This document shows, in pieces, positions 24,958-32,878 of a stretch of DNA of 64,000 nt. The notes under the pieces are model-generated. The model had not been told where the DNA came from and searched no databases. It was given only the letters and a program-made list of their open reading frames with translations. A program made the translations under genes and the position numbers. Every line of letters begins with the position of its first letter. The first letter of the stretch is position 1. Origin of the DNA: Nocardia bovistercoris (GTDB lineage: Bacteria > Actinomycetota > Actinomycetes > Mycobacteriales > Mycobacteriaceae); assembly GCF_015674855.1 (NCBI RefSeq), contig NZ_JADMLG010000001.1:673995-737994 (forward strand). The letters are read 5' to 3'.

Positions 24958-25674
24958 TCAGTCCGCGTTCTTGCGCGGGCGGGTACTGAACGTGTCGGAT
25001 ACGAACTCGATGAATTCGTCGGCATCGGTCGGCCACCCGTCCGCGCCCGAACTCTCGGCCACCGTGGTCACCAGGATGAACGAGGTGACCACCGCGAAAT
25101 ACAGGCGCGCCAACGCGACAGGCGAACCGGGCCGCACCGTTCCGGCTTCCTGGCCGCGACCGATCACCTCGGTCAGATAGGCGAGCACCCGCTCGTTGTA
25201 GTGGAACCACGCCTCGGGAATCACCGCGCCCCTCGACCTGGCCATCCTCGATATCTCCGCGGACAGCACTCCCCACGCGGGATGGGCCAACGCGTGCTCG
25301 ATCTGGATCTCGGCGAGTCTGGCCAAGCGTTCGTCGGCGGGCACATCATCGGGAACGAGGTTCTGGATCGACTCGATCCCGATGCTGTGACGCATCAGAA
25401 CCTGTTCGTAGAGCAGATCTTTGCTCTCGAAGAACGTGTATATCGATCCCACCGAGAACTCGCATTCGGATGCGACGTCCTTCAGGCTGGTGTCGTGGTA
25501 GCCGCGCTCGGCGAAAAGTCTCTCGGCGGTATCGAGGATCTGCTCGCGCGACATATCGATACGCCGCTGCCTGCGCAGCTCACGCGGGCTCGGCGCGGCG
25601 CCGTCGCCTTCGGCTGCCGCCGTCGCCGCGCCACTCGTCAGGTGCTCGCCCGTATCGGCACTCGTCTCGCCCAT
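24958..25674 (-). CDS. TetR-family regulator, paralogue of the 30589 gene
   Basis: This 238-aa protein starts at ATG 25674. HTH: ERGYHDTSLKDVASECEFSV, then GSIYTFFESKDLLYEQ. Most of the sequence is nearly the same as the protein encoded at 30589-31344, including QIEHALAHPAWG, SAEISRMARSRGAV and GSPVALARLYFAVVTSFIL. The N-terminal ~40 residues are variable. It is the last gene of a complement-strand set (hydrolase, 100-aa protein, TetR). It is a strong candidate for binding the TGAAC-N4-GTTCA sites together with its paralogue. Confidence 0.93.
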   Translation of the reverse strand: MGETSADTGEHLTSGAATAAAEGDGAAPSPRELRRQRRIDMSREQILDTAERLFAERGYHDTSLKDVASECEFSVGSIYTFFESKDLLYEQVLMRHSIGIESIQNLVPDDVPADERLARLAEIQIEHALAHPAWGVLSAEISRMARSRGAVIPEAWFHYNERVLAYLTEVIGRGQEAGTVRPGSPVALARLYFAVVTSFILVTTVAESSGADGWPTDADEFIEFVSDTFSTRPRKNAD

Positions 25675-25706
25675 TTCGACGACCTCCGTGGTCGGGCGCG
25701 CGGCCG

Positions 25707-26009
25707 TCAGTCCGACGCGGGTAGCGGCTTGGGCGTCTTCAGGACCAGCGCGACGCCGTCGACCGCGAGCGGACCGGCGCCCGGCGCGACACAGAGCACC
25801 TCGACCAGTCCGGCCCCGTCCTCGTAGCGCTTGCCCATCTCGAGCGCCGCACCCGCCGCGGCGGATTCCGACGCCGTTACGGTGTCCCCTTCGCGCGCCA
25901 TCGGCTCTCCGGCACAGGCGATCTCGATATCGCCCTGCGTCCGGATGACCATGACCTGCGCGCTGGATCCTCGGCTGCGCAACCGTTCTCCAACCTTGTA
26001 TTCGGCCAT
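25707..26009 (-). CDS. Conserved-type 100-aa protein of catabolic clusters
   Basis: This 100-aa protein (ATG 26009, start MAEYKVGERLRSRGS) contains short strands VMVIRTQGDIEIACAG, then GKRYEDGAGLVEVLC and a C-terminal KTPKPLPASD. There is no signal peptide or membrane segment. The residue pattern looks like a small beta-barrel, but I cannot name a family. It lies 5 nt after the alpha/beta hydrolase stop and 32 nt before the TetR start, so it belongs to that operon. Function unknown; probably an accessory protein of the pathway. Confidence 0.75.
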   Translation of the reverse strand: MAEYKVGERLRSRGSSAQVMVIRTQGDIEIACAGEPMAREGDTVTASESAAAGAALEMGKRYEDGAGLVEVLCVAPGAGPLAVDGVALVLKTPKPLPASD

Positions 26010-26014
26010 CGGGT

Positions 26015-26899
26015 TCACACCACTTTCTCGTTTCGGCCCGCACCCTCGCGGGCGGGCACGCATTCGTCGACGAAGGCCAACACCCTCGCGTGGTAGTCGC
26101 ACGCGGTGACGCCGACACTGATGTTGTGTCCCGCGCCGCGCTCTTCGGCGGTCAGCACACGGGGCGACGCGGTGAACAGTTCCGCCATCGAGGCGAGTCC
26201 GCGCGGCGGCGCTTCCCACCATTTCTCGTGCTCGGCCAGGCTGATGCGCACGGGCACGGCGACGTGGGGCGCCAGTGCGGGAAACAGCGCGGGCCAGCGC
26301 GCGCCGTCCTCGGTCTCGTGTCGCGGCAGTTTGCTGAAGACCGTCGGAATGTCCAGGTACAACTCGGTCGGCTCCCAGAACAACTCGCGCGCGAGTTCGC
26401 GGGGAAGCGGACGGGGTGTGCCGACCTGCTCCTCCGGCAGCCTGGCGACGACATCGGACGGATGCAGGATCCCGGTGCCCGACAGTTCGATGCCGAGCCA
26501 CTCGGCCCCTCGGACGTCAGCGGCCATTCGCATCGTCAGCACGCAGCCGATCGAATGTCCGACCGTGAAGACGCCGCTCCCCCTGCCGTGCGCGGCCGTC
26601 ATGCGGTCGATGACCTCGAAGGCGAGATCCACCTGTCGGGCAGGCGACACTCCGTCGCCCAGTGCCTCGAACGACGGACCGTAGCCGGGCCGGAACGGTG
26701 CGATCACCGTGTAACCGGCCGCGGCGCCCGCGCGCAACAGCGAGTGGCGCGGATGCCCCGGCGCGTCGAAGTAGTGCGGCGACACCGCGCCGCCGTGCAT
26801 GGCGACGATCACGGCGCGCGGATTCTCGACCCGCGCGACGAGTCCCCCCATCGGGATCCCATCGACCGTCTCGATGAAAGACTCGACAGTCGCGTCCAT
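26015..26899 (-). CDS. Alpha/beta-hydrolase-fold protein
   Basis: This 294-aa protein starts at ATG 26899 (MDATVESFIETVDG) behind GGTGGAGAG; an in-frame ATG at 26989 lacks such a site. The fold is shown by VIVAMHGGAVSP (oxyanion strand), the nucleophile elbow VGHSIGCV and the C-terminal GHNIS with the catalytic His. It would hydrolyse an ester, thioester or C-C bond. It heads an operon with the 100-aa protein and a TetR gene. Two operator-like palindromes lie upstream at 26991 and 27103. Confidence 0.85.
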   Translation of the reverse strand: MDATVESFIETVDGIPMGGLVARVENPRAVIVAMHGGAVSPHYFDAPGHPRHSLLRAGAAAGYTVIAPFRPGYGPSFEALGDGVSPARQVDLAFEVIDRMTAAHGRGSGVFTVGHSIGCVLTMRMAADVRGAEWLGIELSGTGILHPSDVVARLPEEQVGTPRPLPRELARELFWEPTELYLDIPTVFSKLPRHETEDGARWPALFPALAPHVAVPVRISLAEHEKWWEAPPRGLASMAELFTASPRVLTAEERGAGHNISVGVTACDYHARVLAFVDECVPAREGAGRNEKVV

Positions 26900-26990
26900 C
26901 TCTCCACCTTCGCTCGACCAACGCACCCATCCGCCCCCGGATGACATACCGGCACCGGACACGAAGCCTTGACTTCGCATATCAGTCATA

Positions 26991-27116
26991 TGAGCAGTGG
27001 TTCAATTTTTTGACTGTACCATCAAGATCCACGATCGCGACCGAGATCAACCATTGCCGCCAACTCGGCAATGCAATATCGTAGATCGCAATGCCACAAG
27101 AGTGAACGCCCGCTCA
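26991..27116. promoter_or_regulatory. Two near-consensus operators in a divergent gap
   Basis: TGAGCAGTGGTTCA (26991-27004) and TGAACGCCCGCTCA (27103-27116) each differ from TGAAC-N4-GTTCA by one base. They lie between the hydrolase gene (complement) and the acyl-CoA ligase gene. The 365-bp gap 26900-27264 is AT-rich in its centre and contains no gene that I can support. Confidence 0.45.
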
Positions 27117-27264
27117 ATATTTTTCCCCGCTAGTACGTCGCGACTGCCCGACGAACACCACGACCACTTCGCAGCCGACATGTCGCGCGCGGGCGCACCG
27201 CGGCCGGGTAGGGATCACCCACCATCGGGTTCATCGCGCCGAAGGCGAAAGGACAAGCAGAGCA

Positions 27265-28875
27265 ATGACTTCGGATTCAGCCCCGGACCCCGCAGGCGAC
27301 CGATCCGTAGCCGTCACGGCGACACGACCGCCGACCGAGGCCACCGCCGCACAGTATCGACGGTTGGGATACTGGTCGGCGCCGCGACCGCGCTCGGCCG
27401 AGCACCGCGAACTCCGATCCGGCGCGGACCGCACCGCACTCGTCGACAACCGGGGCGGATGGTCCTACCGACACCTCGCCGACGTGGTCGCCTCGACCTG
27501 CGCCCGGATGTCGGCGGCCGGCATCGGTCCCGGCGACGCGGTCCTGATCGTGGCGCCGCTGAGCAACGCCGCTGTCGCGGCATACCTGGCCGCGACCAAC
27601 CACGGCTGCGTGGCGGTACTGCTCGATCGACGCTGCGGCGCGTCCGATCTCCGGCACGCACACGCCGCGACCCGGCCGCGCCTGACGCTGGCCCGCGCGC
27701 ACGATGCCGAATCGCTGCGACTGCGGGAATACGGTCCCGTGCTGACCCTCGAGGAGATCTCGACCGTGTCGGCGGGCGCCGAGATCGACGATCCGACCCT
27801 CCTCGATTTCGACGCCGCGGCCGTGGTCATGTTCACCTCGGGGACGACCGGAACGCCAAAGGGCGTCGTGCACAGCCGCAACACCCTGCGCTGCGGATCG
27901 GCGAATATGGCCGAGGCACTGCGTTTCGGCGCCGACGACATCCCTTTCCTGTCGACTCCGCTCGCGAGCATCACCGGCGTCGTCCAACTCCACATGACAC
28001 TCAGCGCGCACGCCACGCTGATCCTGGAGGACGCTTTCGACCCGGTCTCCTCGGCGGCGCGCGTTCGCGAGCACGGCGCCACGGTCATCGGCGGCGCGCC
28101 GGTCATCCTCGAGCAGTTGTTCGCCGAATACGAGCGGCAAGGACTGCGCGGCCTGCCGTTGCGCTCGATCGCCGTCGGCGGCACCGCGATTCCACACCAC
28201 CTGATCGACACGGCGGTCCGGCGATACGGCATCGAACCGATCCGGGTCTACGGTTCGACGGAGGTTCCGTTCTCGACGTGCAGTCCGGTGCACCGGGACG
28301 CCGCCGCGACCGAGTCCGACGAAGGGATGCCGCTGCGCGGCGTCGACATCGCGATCCGCGACGACGTCGACCACGAGTTGCTGGTGCGTGGACCGCACCG
28401 GTTCCTCGGCTATCTCGACCCCGACCACAACACCGACACCTTCGACGGCGAGTGGGTGCGAACGGGCGATCAGGCCCGCATCACCGCGGGACGGCTGGCC
28501 ATCACGGGACGGCTGAAGGAGATCGTCGCCCGCAAGGGCATGAAGATCTCGTTGGGTGAGATCGACGCGGCGACAGCCGTGCTGCGCGACATCGGCGAAT
28601 GCGTGGCCTACGGGGTGCCCGATCCGGAAACCGGCGAGCGGCTCGTGCTCGCCCTCCGATGCAGTGCGCCGACCGCACCCGAACTCGCCGAGATCACCGG
28701 CCGACTGCGGCAGTCCGGACTGGCGAAATGGAAGTTGCCCGAGCAGGTCGTGCTGTGGGACGAGCCGTTCCCCCGCACCGAGAGCGGCAAGATCCAGCGC
28801 AAGGAGGTCGCGGCCCGCGCGGCCGGAAGGCCGACGCTGCTGACGCCGCGGCTGCGCGACCCCGAGCGCGCGTAG
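27265..28875 (+). CDS. AMP-forming acyl-CoA synthetase (FadD-like)
   Basis: This 536-aa adenylate-forming enzyme has the P-loop-like FTSGTTGTPKGVVHS (near residue 190), YGSTEVP, WVRTGDQA, GRLKEIVARKGMKIS and the C-terminal catalytic lysine in RTESGKIQRKEV. It activates a carboxylic acid with ATP and CoA. In context it would prepare the acid made by the ALDH for the FadE/EchA steps. ATG 27265 is preceded by AAGGA at 11 nt. It ends 5 nt before the opposing SDR gene. Confidence 0.93.
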   Translation: MTSDSAPDPAGDRSVAVTATRPPTEATAAQYRRLGYWSAPRPRSAEHRELRSGADRTALVDNRGGWSYRHLADVVASTCARMSAAGIGPGDAVLIVAPLSNAAVAAYLAATNHGCVAVLLDRRCGASDLRHAHAATRPRLTLARAHDAESLRLREYGPVLTLEEISTVSAGAEIDDPTLLDFDAAAVVMFTSGTTGTPKGVVHSRNTLRCGSANMAEALRFGADDIPFLSTPLASITGVVQLHMTLSAHATLILEDAFDPVSSAARVREHGATVIGGAPVILEQLFAEYERQGLRGLPLRSIAVGGTAIPHHLIDTAVRRYGIEPIRVYGSTEVPFSTCSPVHRDAAATESDEGMPLRGVDIAIRDDVDHELLVRGPHRFLGYLDPDHNTDTFDGEWVRTGDQARITAGRLAITGRLKEIVARKGMKISLGEIDAATAVLRDIGECVAYGVPDPETGERLVLALRCSAPTAPELAEITGRLRQSGLAKWKLPEQVVLWDEPFPRTESGKIQRKEVAARAAGRPTLLTPRLRDPERA

Positions 28876-28880
28876 ATCGT

Positions 28881-29621
28881 TCAGCCGAACAAGGACTGGC
28901 CGCCGTCGACGGTGATCTCGGCGCCGGTGATGAACGTCGCCCGGCCGGACACCAGAAAGGCGACCGCGTCGGCGATTTCGGCGGGATCGGCCAATCGCCG
29001 CGCGGGCATGGACGCCGCCAGTCTGCTCTGCACGTCGTCGGCGAGCATCGGTGTCGAGACCGCGCCGGGCAGCACCGCGTTGACGCGGATCCGGTGCGGC
29101 GCGAGTTCGGCCGCGGCGATCTGGGTCAGACCGCGCAGCGCCCATTTCGACGAACCGTAGGCAGTGTGATTCGGGAAGGGCCGCAGCGCACCCGTACTAC
29201 ACGTGTTGACGATGACCGGATCGGTGGCGGCCCGCAGTTGCGGCAGCGCGGCACGCATGCCGTGGAACGCGCCGAGACAGTTGACGCGCCACAGCCGTTC
29301 GAAGCCATCGGATGTCTCGTCCTCGAGCGGGCTGCGATGCAGAATCCCGGCATTGTTGACCAAGGCGTTCAGCCCGCCGAAGCGCTCCACGGTGGCGGCG
29401 ACGGCCTCGGCCCACTGCGATTCCGACGTCACGTCCAGCGCCAGCGCGAGAATCTCCTCGTCCGCCGACGCGGCGACCGCCTCCCGCAGCAGGTCCGCCT
29501 GGATATCGCAGGCCGCGACCGCGAGCCCGTCGGCGCGCAGCCGCCGCACTATGGCCAGCCCCTGCCCCCTGGCCGCACCGGATACCAGAGCCACCCGCCG
29601 CGGGGTCATCGAGTCCGACAT
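28881..29621 (-). CDS. Classical SDR oxidoreductase
   Basis: This 246-aa protein has SGAARGQGLAIVRRL (TGxxxGxG variant with Ser), VNNAGI, the catalytic Ser in NTCSTG, YGSSK, and the C-terminal ITVDGGQSLFG. ATG 29621 is chosen for its GGAGAACG site; the frame runs open to 29747. It lacks the mycofactocin insertion, so it is an ordinary NAD(P) enzyme, for example a hydroxysteroid-type or 3-hydroxyacyl-CoA dehydrogenase. A TGAAC palindrome (29717) stands about 100 nt upstream. Confidence 0.92.
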   Translation of the reverse strand: MSDSMTPRRVALVSGAARGQGLAIVRRLRADGLAVAACDIQADLLREAVAASADEEILALALDVTSESQWAEAVAATVERFGGLNALVNNAGILHRSPLEDETSDGFERLWRVNCLGAFHGMRAALPQLRAATDPVIVNTCSTGALRPFPNHTAYGSSKWALRGLTQIAAAELAPHRIRVNAVLPGAVSTPMLADDVQSRLAASMPARRLADPAEIADAVAFLVSGRATFITGAEITVDGGQSLFG

Positions 29622-29716
29622 CGTTCTCCATTCCGGCGACGGCGCCGCATCGGTGTCGTCAGAGCCTCGATGACACCGCGATGGTCGCCTCCGCTTCGCC
29701 ATAGCCGTCAATATTC

Positions 29717-29730
29717 TGAACAGCCATTCA
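29717..29730. promoter_or_regulatory. Operator TGAAC-N4-ATTCA before the SDR gene
   Basis: TGAACAGCCATTCA matches the palindrome at 20079 (TGAACGGCTATTCA) at 12 of 14 positions. It is followed by AAGCAGATG exactly as at 22597. It lies between the SDR gene and the 3' end of the TetR gene at 29808. Confidence 0.6.
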
Positions 29731-29807
29731 AGCAGATGGCATCGCACTTGAAAAGATGAACTTCCAGTGGCTGCGACTCCGCAGGTCAGCGGATCGTCGC
29801 GGCGAGG

Positions 29808-30488
29808 CTAGGCGTTCGCGTCGTCGGGCCCCGCGGCCTCGGCCAACTGGTTGAACCCTATGACCAGGGCATTCACGTCATCGCTGATGGCGAGGGCGTA
29901 GGACCGGTCGCCGTAGGCGCCCGCTACCCAGCGGCGGGTGCCGTCGCTGACCACGGCCTGCGTCAAGGTCGCCAGGTGCCGGACGTCGACGCGCTGGGAG
30001 AGCTTCCCGTCCGCCCGCGCCCGCTCGAAGAGCTTGCCGAACAACGGCGACATCCGCTTGTACGGTTTGAGCGACGCTTGAGTTCGATGTTCCTGCCGGG
30101 TCGCCTCGAGCACGGCTTCGATGATCAACTCCGGCGGGTTGAGACGCAGCTCTTTCTCCAGGACGGTGAGCGCGGCGACGATCACGTCCGCCAATTCATA
30201 GGGTTCCCGGAGCCGCTGCTCGATTTCGATCTGCACGTCTCTGGTCGACTGCGCCCCCAGCTCGAACAGCAGATCCTCTTTGCTCGGGTAGTAGAAATAG
30301 AACAGCGCCTCGGACACCCCCGCTTCGCTGCTGATATCGGCGACCGTGGTGGCGGCGTATCCGTTCTTGCGCCACAGCGCTACCGCCGCCCGAACCAAGG
30401 CGTTCTTCTTCGCATGCGATCTTGCTGGTTGAGGGTTCGTCCCCGACTGGCCGACGCCAGAATTCGAGGACGGATTTCCTGCTGACAT
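29808..30488 (-). CDS. TetR-family regulator
   Basis: This 226-aa protein has the HTH TTVADISSEAGVSEALFYFY, then YPSKEDLLFE. A Ser/Gln-rich N-terminal extension of ~30 residues precedes it. It is unrelated in its ligand domain to the paralogous pair at 24958 and 30589. It lies on the complement strand, 100 nt after the next TetR gene. It may control the SDR gene downstream or the hydrolase region; no autoregulatory palindrome is obvious upstream. Confidence 0.9.
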   Translation of the reverse strand: MSAGNPSSNSGVGQSGTNPQPARSHAKKNALVRAAVALWRKNGYAATTVADISSEAGVSEALFYFYYPSKEDLLFELGAQSTRDVQIEIEQRLREPYELADVIVAALTVLEKELRLNPPELIIEAVLEATRQEHRTQASLKPYKRMSPLFGKLFERARADGKLSQRVDVRHLATLTQAVVSDGTRRWVAGAYGDRSYALAISDDVNALVIGFNQLAEAAGPDDANA

Positions 30489-30588
30489 AGACGTCGATCA
30501 TACTGGTCAGCGGGTTTCCACGACCCCGCTTCGGCCAGGTGGGCGAGAGTGGACAACGGCCGGTTCGGGCTCGCCGGACGGCCCGCGG

Positions 30589-31344
30589 TCAGCCCCCGAT
30601 CACGTGCCGGGGGCGGGCGCTGAAGGTGTCGAAGACGAATTCGAGGAACTCCTCGGTGTCGGTCGGCCAACCGTCCTCGTCGGTGGTCTTGGCCACGGTG
30701 GTCACCAGGATGAACGACGTCACCACGGCGAAGTACAAGCGCGCCAACGCGACCGGAGAACCCGGACGCAAAGTGCCGTCGGCTTGTCCACGCTCGATGA
30801 CCTCGGCGAGGAATGTGAGAACTCGCTGGTTGTAATGGATCCACGCTTCGGGAAGCACCGCGCCGCGGGATCGGGCCATCCGCGAGATCTCCGCGGACAG
30901 CGTCCCCCACGCCGGATGAGCGAGGGCGTGCTCGATCTGGATTTCGGCGAGCCCGACGAGCCGCTCGTCGGCGGGCACATCATCGGGAATAAGGCCCTGA
31001 ATCGATTCGATCGCGATACTGCGGCGCATCAATACCTGCTCGTACAGATCGTCCTTGCTGTCGAAGAACGCGTAGATCGAGCCCACCGAGAATTCGCATT
31101 TGGAGGCGACTTCCTTCAACCCGGTGTTGTGATAGCCGCGCTCCGCGAAGATTTCCTCGGCGGTGTCGAGAATCTGTTCGCGGGACATCTCGATGCGCTG
31201 CTGCCTGCGCAGCTCGCGGGGACTCAGCACCGATGACGCCGATTCGGCGTCGCCGTCTCGCGCGGCGACAGCGGCGGGTTCGGCGATGCCGTTGTCCGCA
31301 TCGGCCTTCGCGCGTCCGTTCGTACCTGCTCTCGACTTCGCCAT
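30589..31344 (-). CDS. TetR-family regulator, paralogue of the 24958 gene
   Basis: This 251-aa protein has the HTH ERGYHNTGLKEVASKCEFSV, then GSIYAFFDSKDDLYEQ. By eye about four-fifths of the residues match the protein at 24958 over ~200 positions, so the two arose by duplication and probably see similar DNA. A TGAAC-type site (TGAACCATCGTTAGA, 31416) stands 72 nt upstream of its start, suggesting autoregulation. A perfect site (31566) faces the divergent esterase gene. It is the best candidate for the island's main repressor. Confidence 0.93.
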   Translation of the reverse strand: MAKSRAGTNGRAKADADNGIAEPAAVAARDGDAESASSVLSPRELRRQQRIEMSREQILDTAEEIFAERGYHNTGLKEVASKCEFSVGSIYAFFDSKDDLYEQVLMRRSIAIESIQGLIPDDVPADERLVGLAEIQIEHALAHPAWGTLSAEISRMARSRGAVLPEAWIHYNQRVLTFLAEVIERGQADGTLRPGSPVALARLYFAVVTSFILVTTVAKTTDEDGWPTDTEEFLEFVFDTFSARPRHVIGG

Positions 31345-31415
31345 TACCGCTCTCGCCCGCTCCCTACCAATGAGACACCCAGTCGCTCGAATGAGCGAAT
31401 CACCGCGAACTGGTC

Positions 31416-31579
31416 TGAACCATCGTTAGACATGATGAACACAGCATACTTCGGCGCGAATCGCCATATCGGCACCCCCGCAGCGAACAACGGTAGCGGC
31501 CGAATCGTCACCGACATCCCCCTGAGGCCCGGCCCGGCCGAGAGCCACCCGAGACGCACCCGAAATGAACCCTTGTTCA
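31416..31579. promoter_or_regulatory. Operators in the tetR-esterase divergent region
   Basis: TGAACCATCGTTAG (31416-31429) is a one-sided match close to the TetR start. TGAACCCTTGTTCA (31566-31579) is a perfect TGAAC-N4-GTTCA palindrome. GAACCATCGTT at the first site also occurs, inverted, in the site before echA (22715). The 530-bp gap (31345-31876) otherwise holds the long inverted repeat at 31741-31834 and no gene. Confidence 0.6.
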
Positions 31580-31740
31580 GAATTGTGACTCGATGTTAAT
31601 GTCAACTACACGATAGGTCTCTTCGATGTAATCCGTTTCACCAGGCCGCACCCGTGACCGCAAGACCGTCTCACCCCGTTGGCCCGGACCAGAGAAACCA
31701 CATCCGTGAGCCCACAGCCGGATTCCGGTATCCAAGGCAT

Positions 31741-31834
31741 GGTTCGCGGCCGTCTCGCGTCCCAGCGGTCGAGACAAAGCGACGAAGGAGCAAGCATCGA
31801 CCGCTGGGACGCGAGACATCAAGGGCCGCGAACC
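31741..31834 (+). repeat. Long inverted repeat in the esterase leader
   Basis: Inner arms of 21 bp (31752-31772 and 31797-31817) match perfectly around a 24-nt loop. Outer arms of 11 bp, GGTTCGCGGCC (31741-31751) and GGCCGCGAACC (31824-31834), continue the stem after a 6-nt one-sided bulge. The structure ends 42 nt before the esterase ATG, so if the promoter is upstream it forms a ~94-nt hairpin in the 5' leader. No open frame or T-tract follows. Confidence 0.85.
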
Positions 31835-31876
31835 CGCGGCGCCGAAGGCGACGCAGAAGAGACAGAGAGAGCGACG

Positions 31877-32878
31877 ATGAATTCCGACTCCCGGCCGAGC
31901 CGTGATCTGCTCGACCCCGAGATCGCCGCCGCGATCGGCGCGTTCCCGGCGTTCGAACTCGGCCCGAGCACCATCGACGCGGTGCGCGAACGGCTGCGCT
32001 CCCGGATGGCGGCGGCGCCCGATGGCGCACAGCTGTTTCCGGCCGTCGATCGCACCGAGCGCAAAGCGCCGGGCCTCGAGGACGAACCCCAGGTCCGCGT
32101 CCTGTACTACGCACCGAGGGAACGGACCGGGCCCGCACCCGCCCTGGTCTGGCACCACGGCGGCGGCTATGTGATGGGGAGCGCCGATGACGACGACCTC
32201 ACCTGCCGTCGAATCGCGCTCGAGACGGGCGCGGTGGTCGTATCGGTCGACTACCGGCTGGCGCCGGAAAGCCCGGCGCCAGGACCGCTGAACGACAGCT
32301 ACGCCGTCCTGAAGTGGTTGCACGACAACGCCGCCGAGTTCGGCCTCGACCCGACGCGCATCGCGGTGGGCGGGACCAGCGCGGGCGGCGGAATCGCCGC
32401 CGCGCTCGCCATCCGCGCCCGCGACGAGGGCGATCTTCCCGTCTCCTTCCAGCTGCTGATCTATCCGATGCTCGACGACCGCACCGCCCGCGGCGCCGCA
32501 CCGCACCCGCAGATCGGCGCCGCGGTCTGGACGCCTTCCGACAATCTCTACGGTTGGACGTCCTATCTCGGCCACGAGCCGGGAATCGACGGCGTGCCCG
32601 CCTACGCCGCACCCGCCAGGGTCGACGACGTCACCGGCCTGCCGCCCGCGTTCCTCTGCGTCGGTGCGCTCGACCTGTTCGCCTCCGAGGACATCGAGTA
32701 CGCGAAACGGCTACTGGAACAAGGCGTTCCCACCGAGTTGCATGTGCACCCCGGCGGACCGCACGGCTACAACATAGTGCCGGGCAGCAGACTCGCCCTC
32801 GTCCACGCCCGCGACTTCATCGACGCACTGAACCGCCACTACCGCGCGAGCGCGCCGGAACGGGAGACCGCCGAATGA
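31877..32878 (+). CDS. Hormone-sensitive-lipase-type alpha/beta hydrolase
   Basis: This 333-aa esterase/lipase has the oxyanion motif HHGGGYVMG, the nucleophile elbow GGTSAGGGIAAA, the catalytic Asp in GALDLFASEDIEY and His in GGPHGYN, the full HSL-family set. It would hydrolyse a short or bulky ester. ATG 31877 was chosen: it follows GACAGAGAGAGCGACG, and upstream in-frame codons read through the long inverted repeat. Its stop overlaps the start of the SDR gene (ATGA, 32875), so the pair is translationally coupled. A perfect TGAAC palindrome lies at 31566. Confidence 0.92.
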   Translation: MNSDSRPSRDLLDPEIAAAIGAFPAFELGPSTIDAVRERLRSRMAAAPDGAQLFPAVDRTERKAPGLEDEPQVRVLYYAPRERTGPAPALVWHHGGGYVMGSADDDDLTCRRIALETGAVVVSVDYRLAPESPAPGPLNDSYAVLKWLHDNAAEFGLDPTRIAVGGTSAGGGIAAALAIRARDEGDLPVSFQLLIYPMLDDRTARGAAPHPQIGAAVWTPSDNLYGWTSYLGHEPGIDGVPAYAAPARVDDVTGLPPAFLCVGALDLFASEDIEYAKRLLEQGVPTELHVHPGGPHGYNIVPGSRLALVHARDFIDALNRHYRASAPERETAE

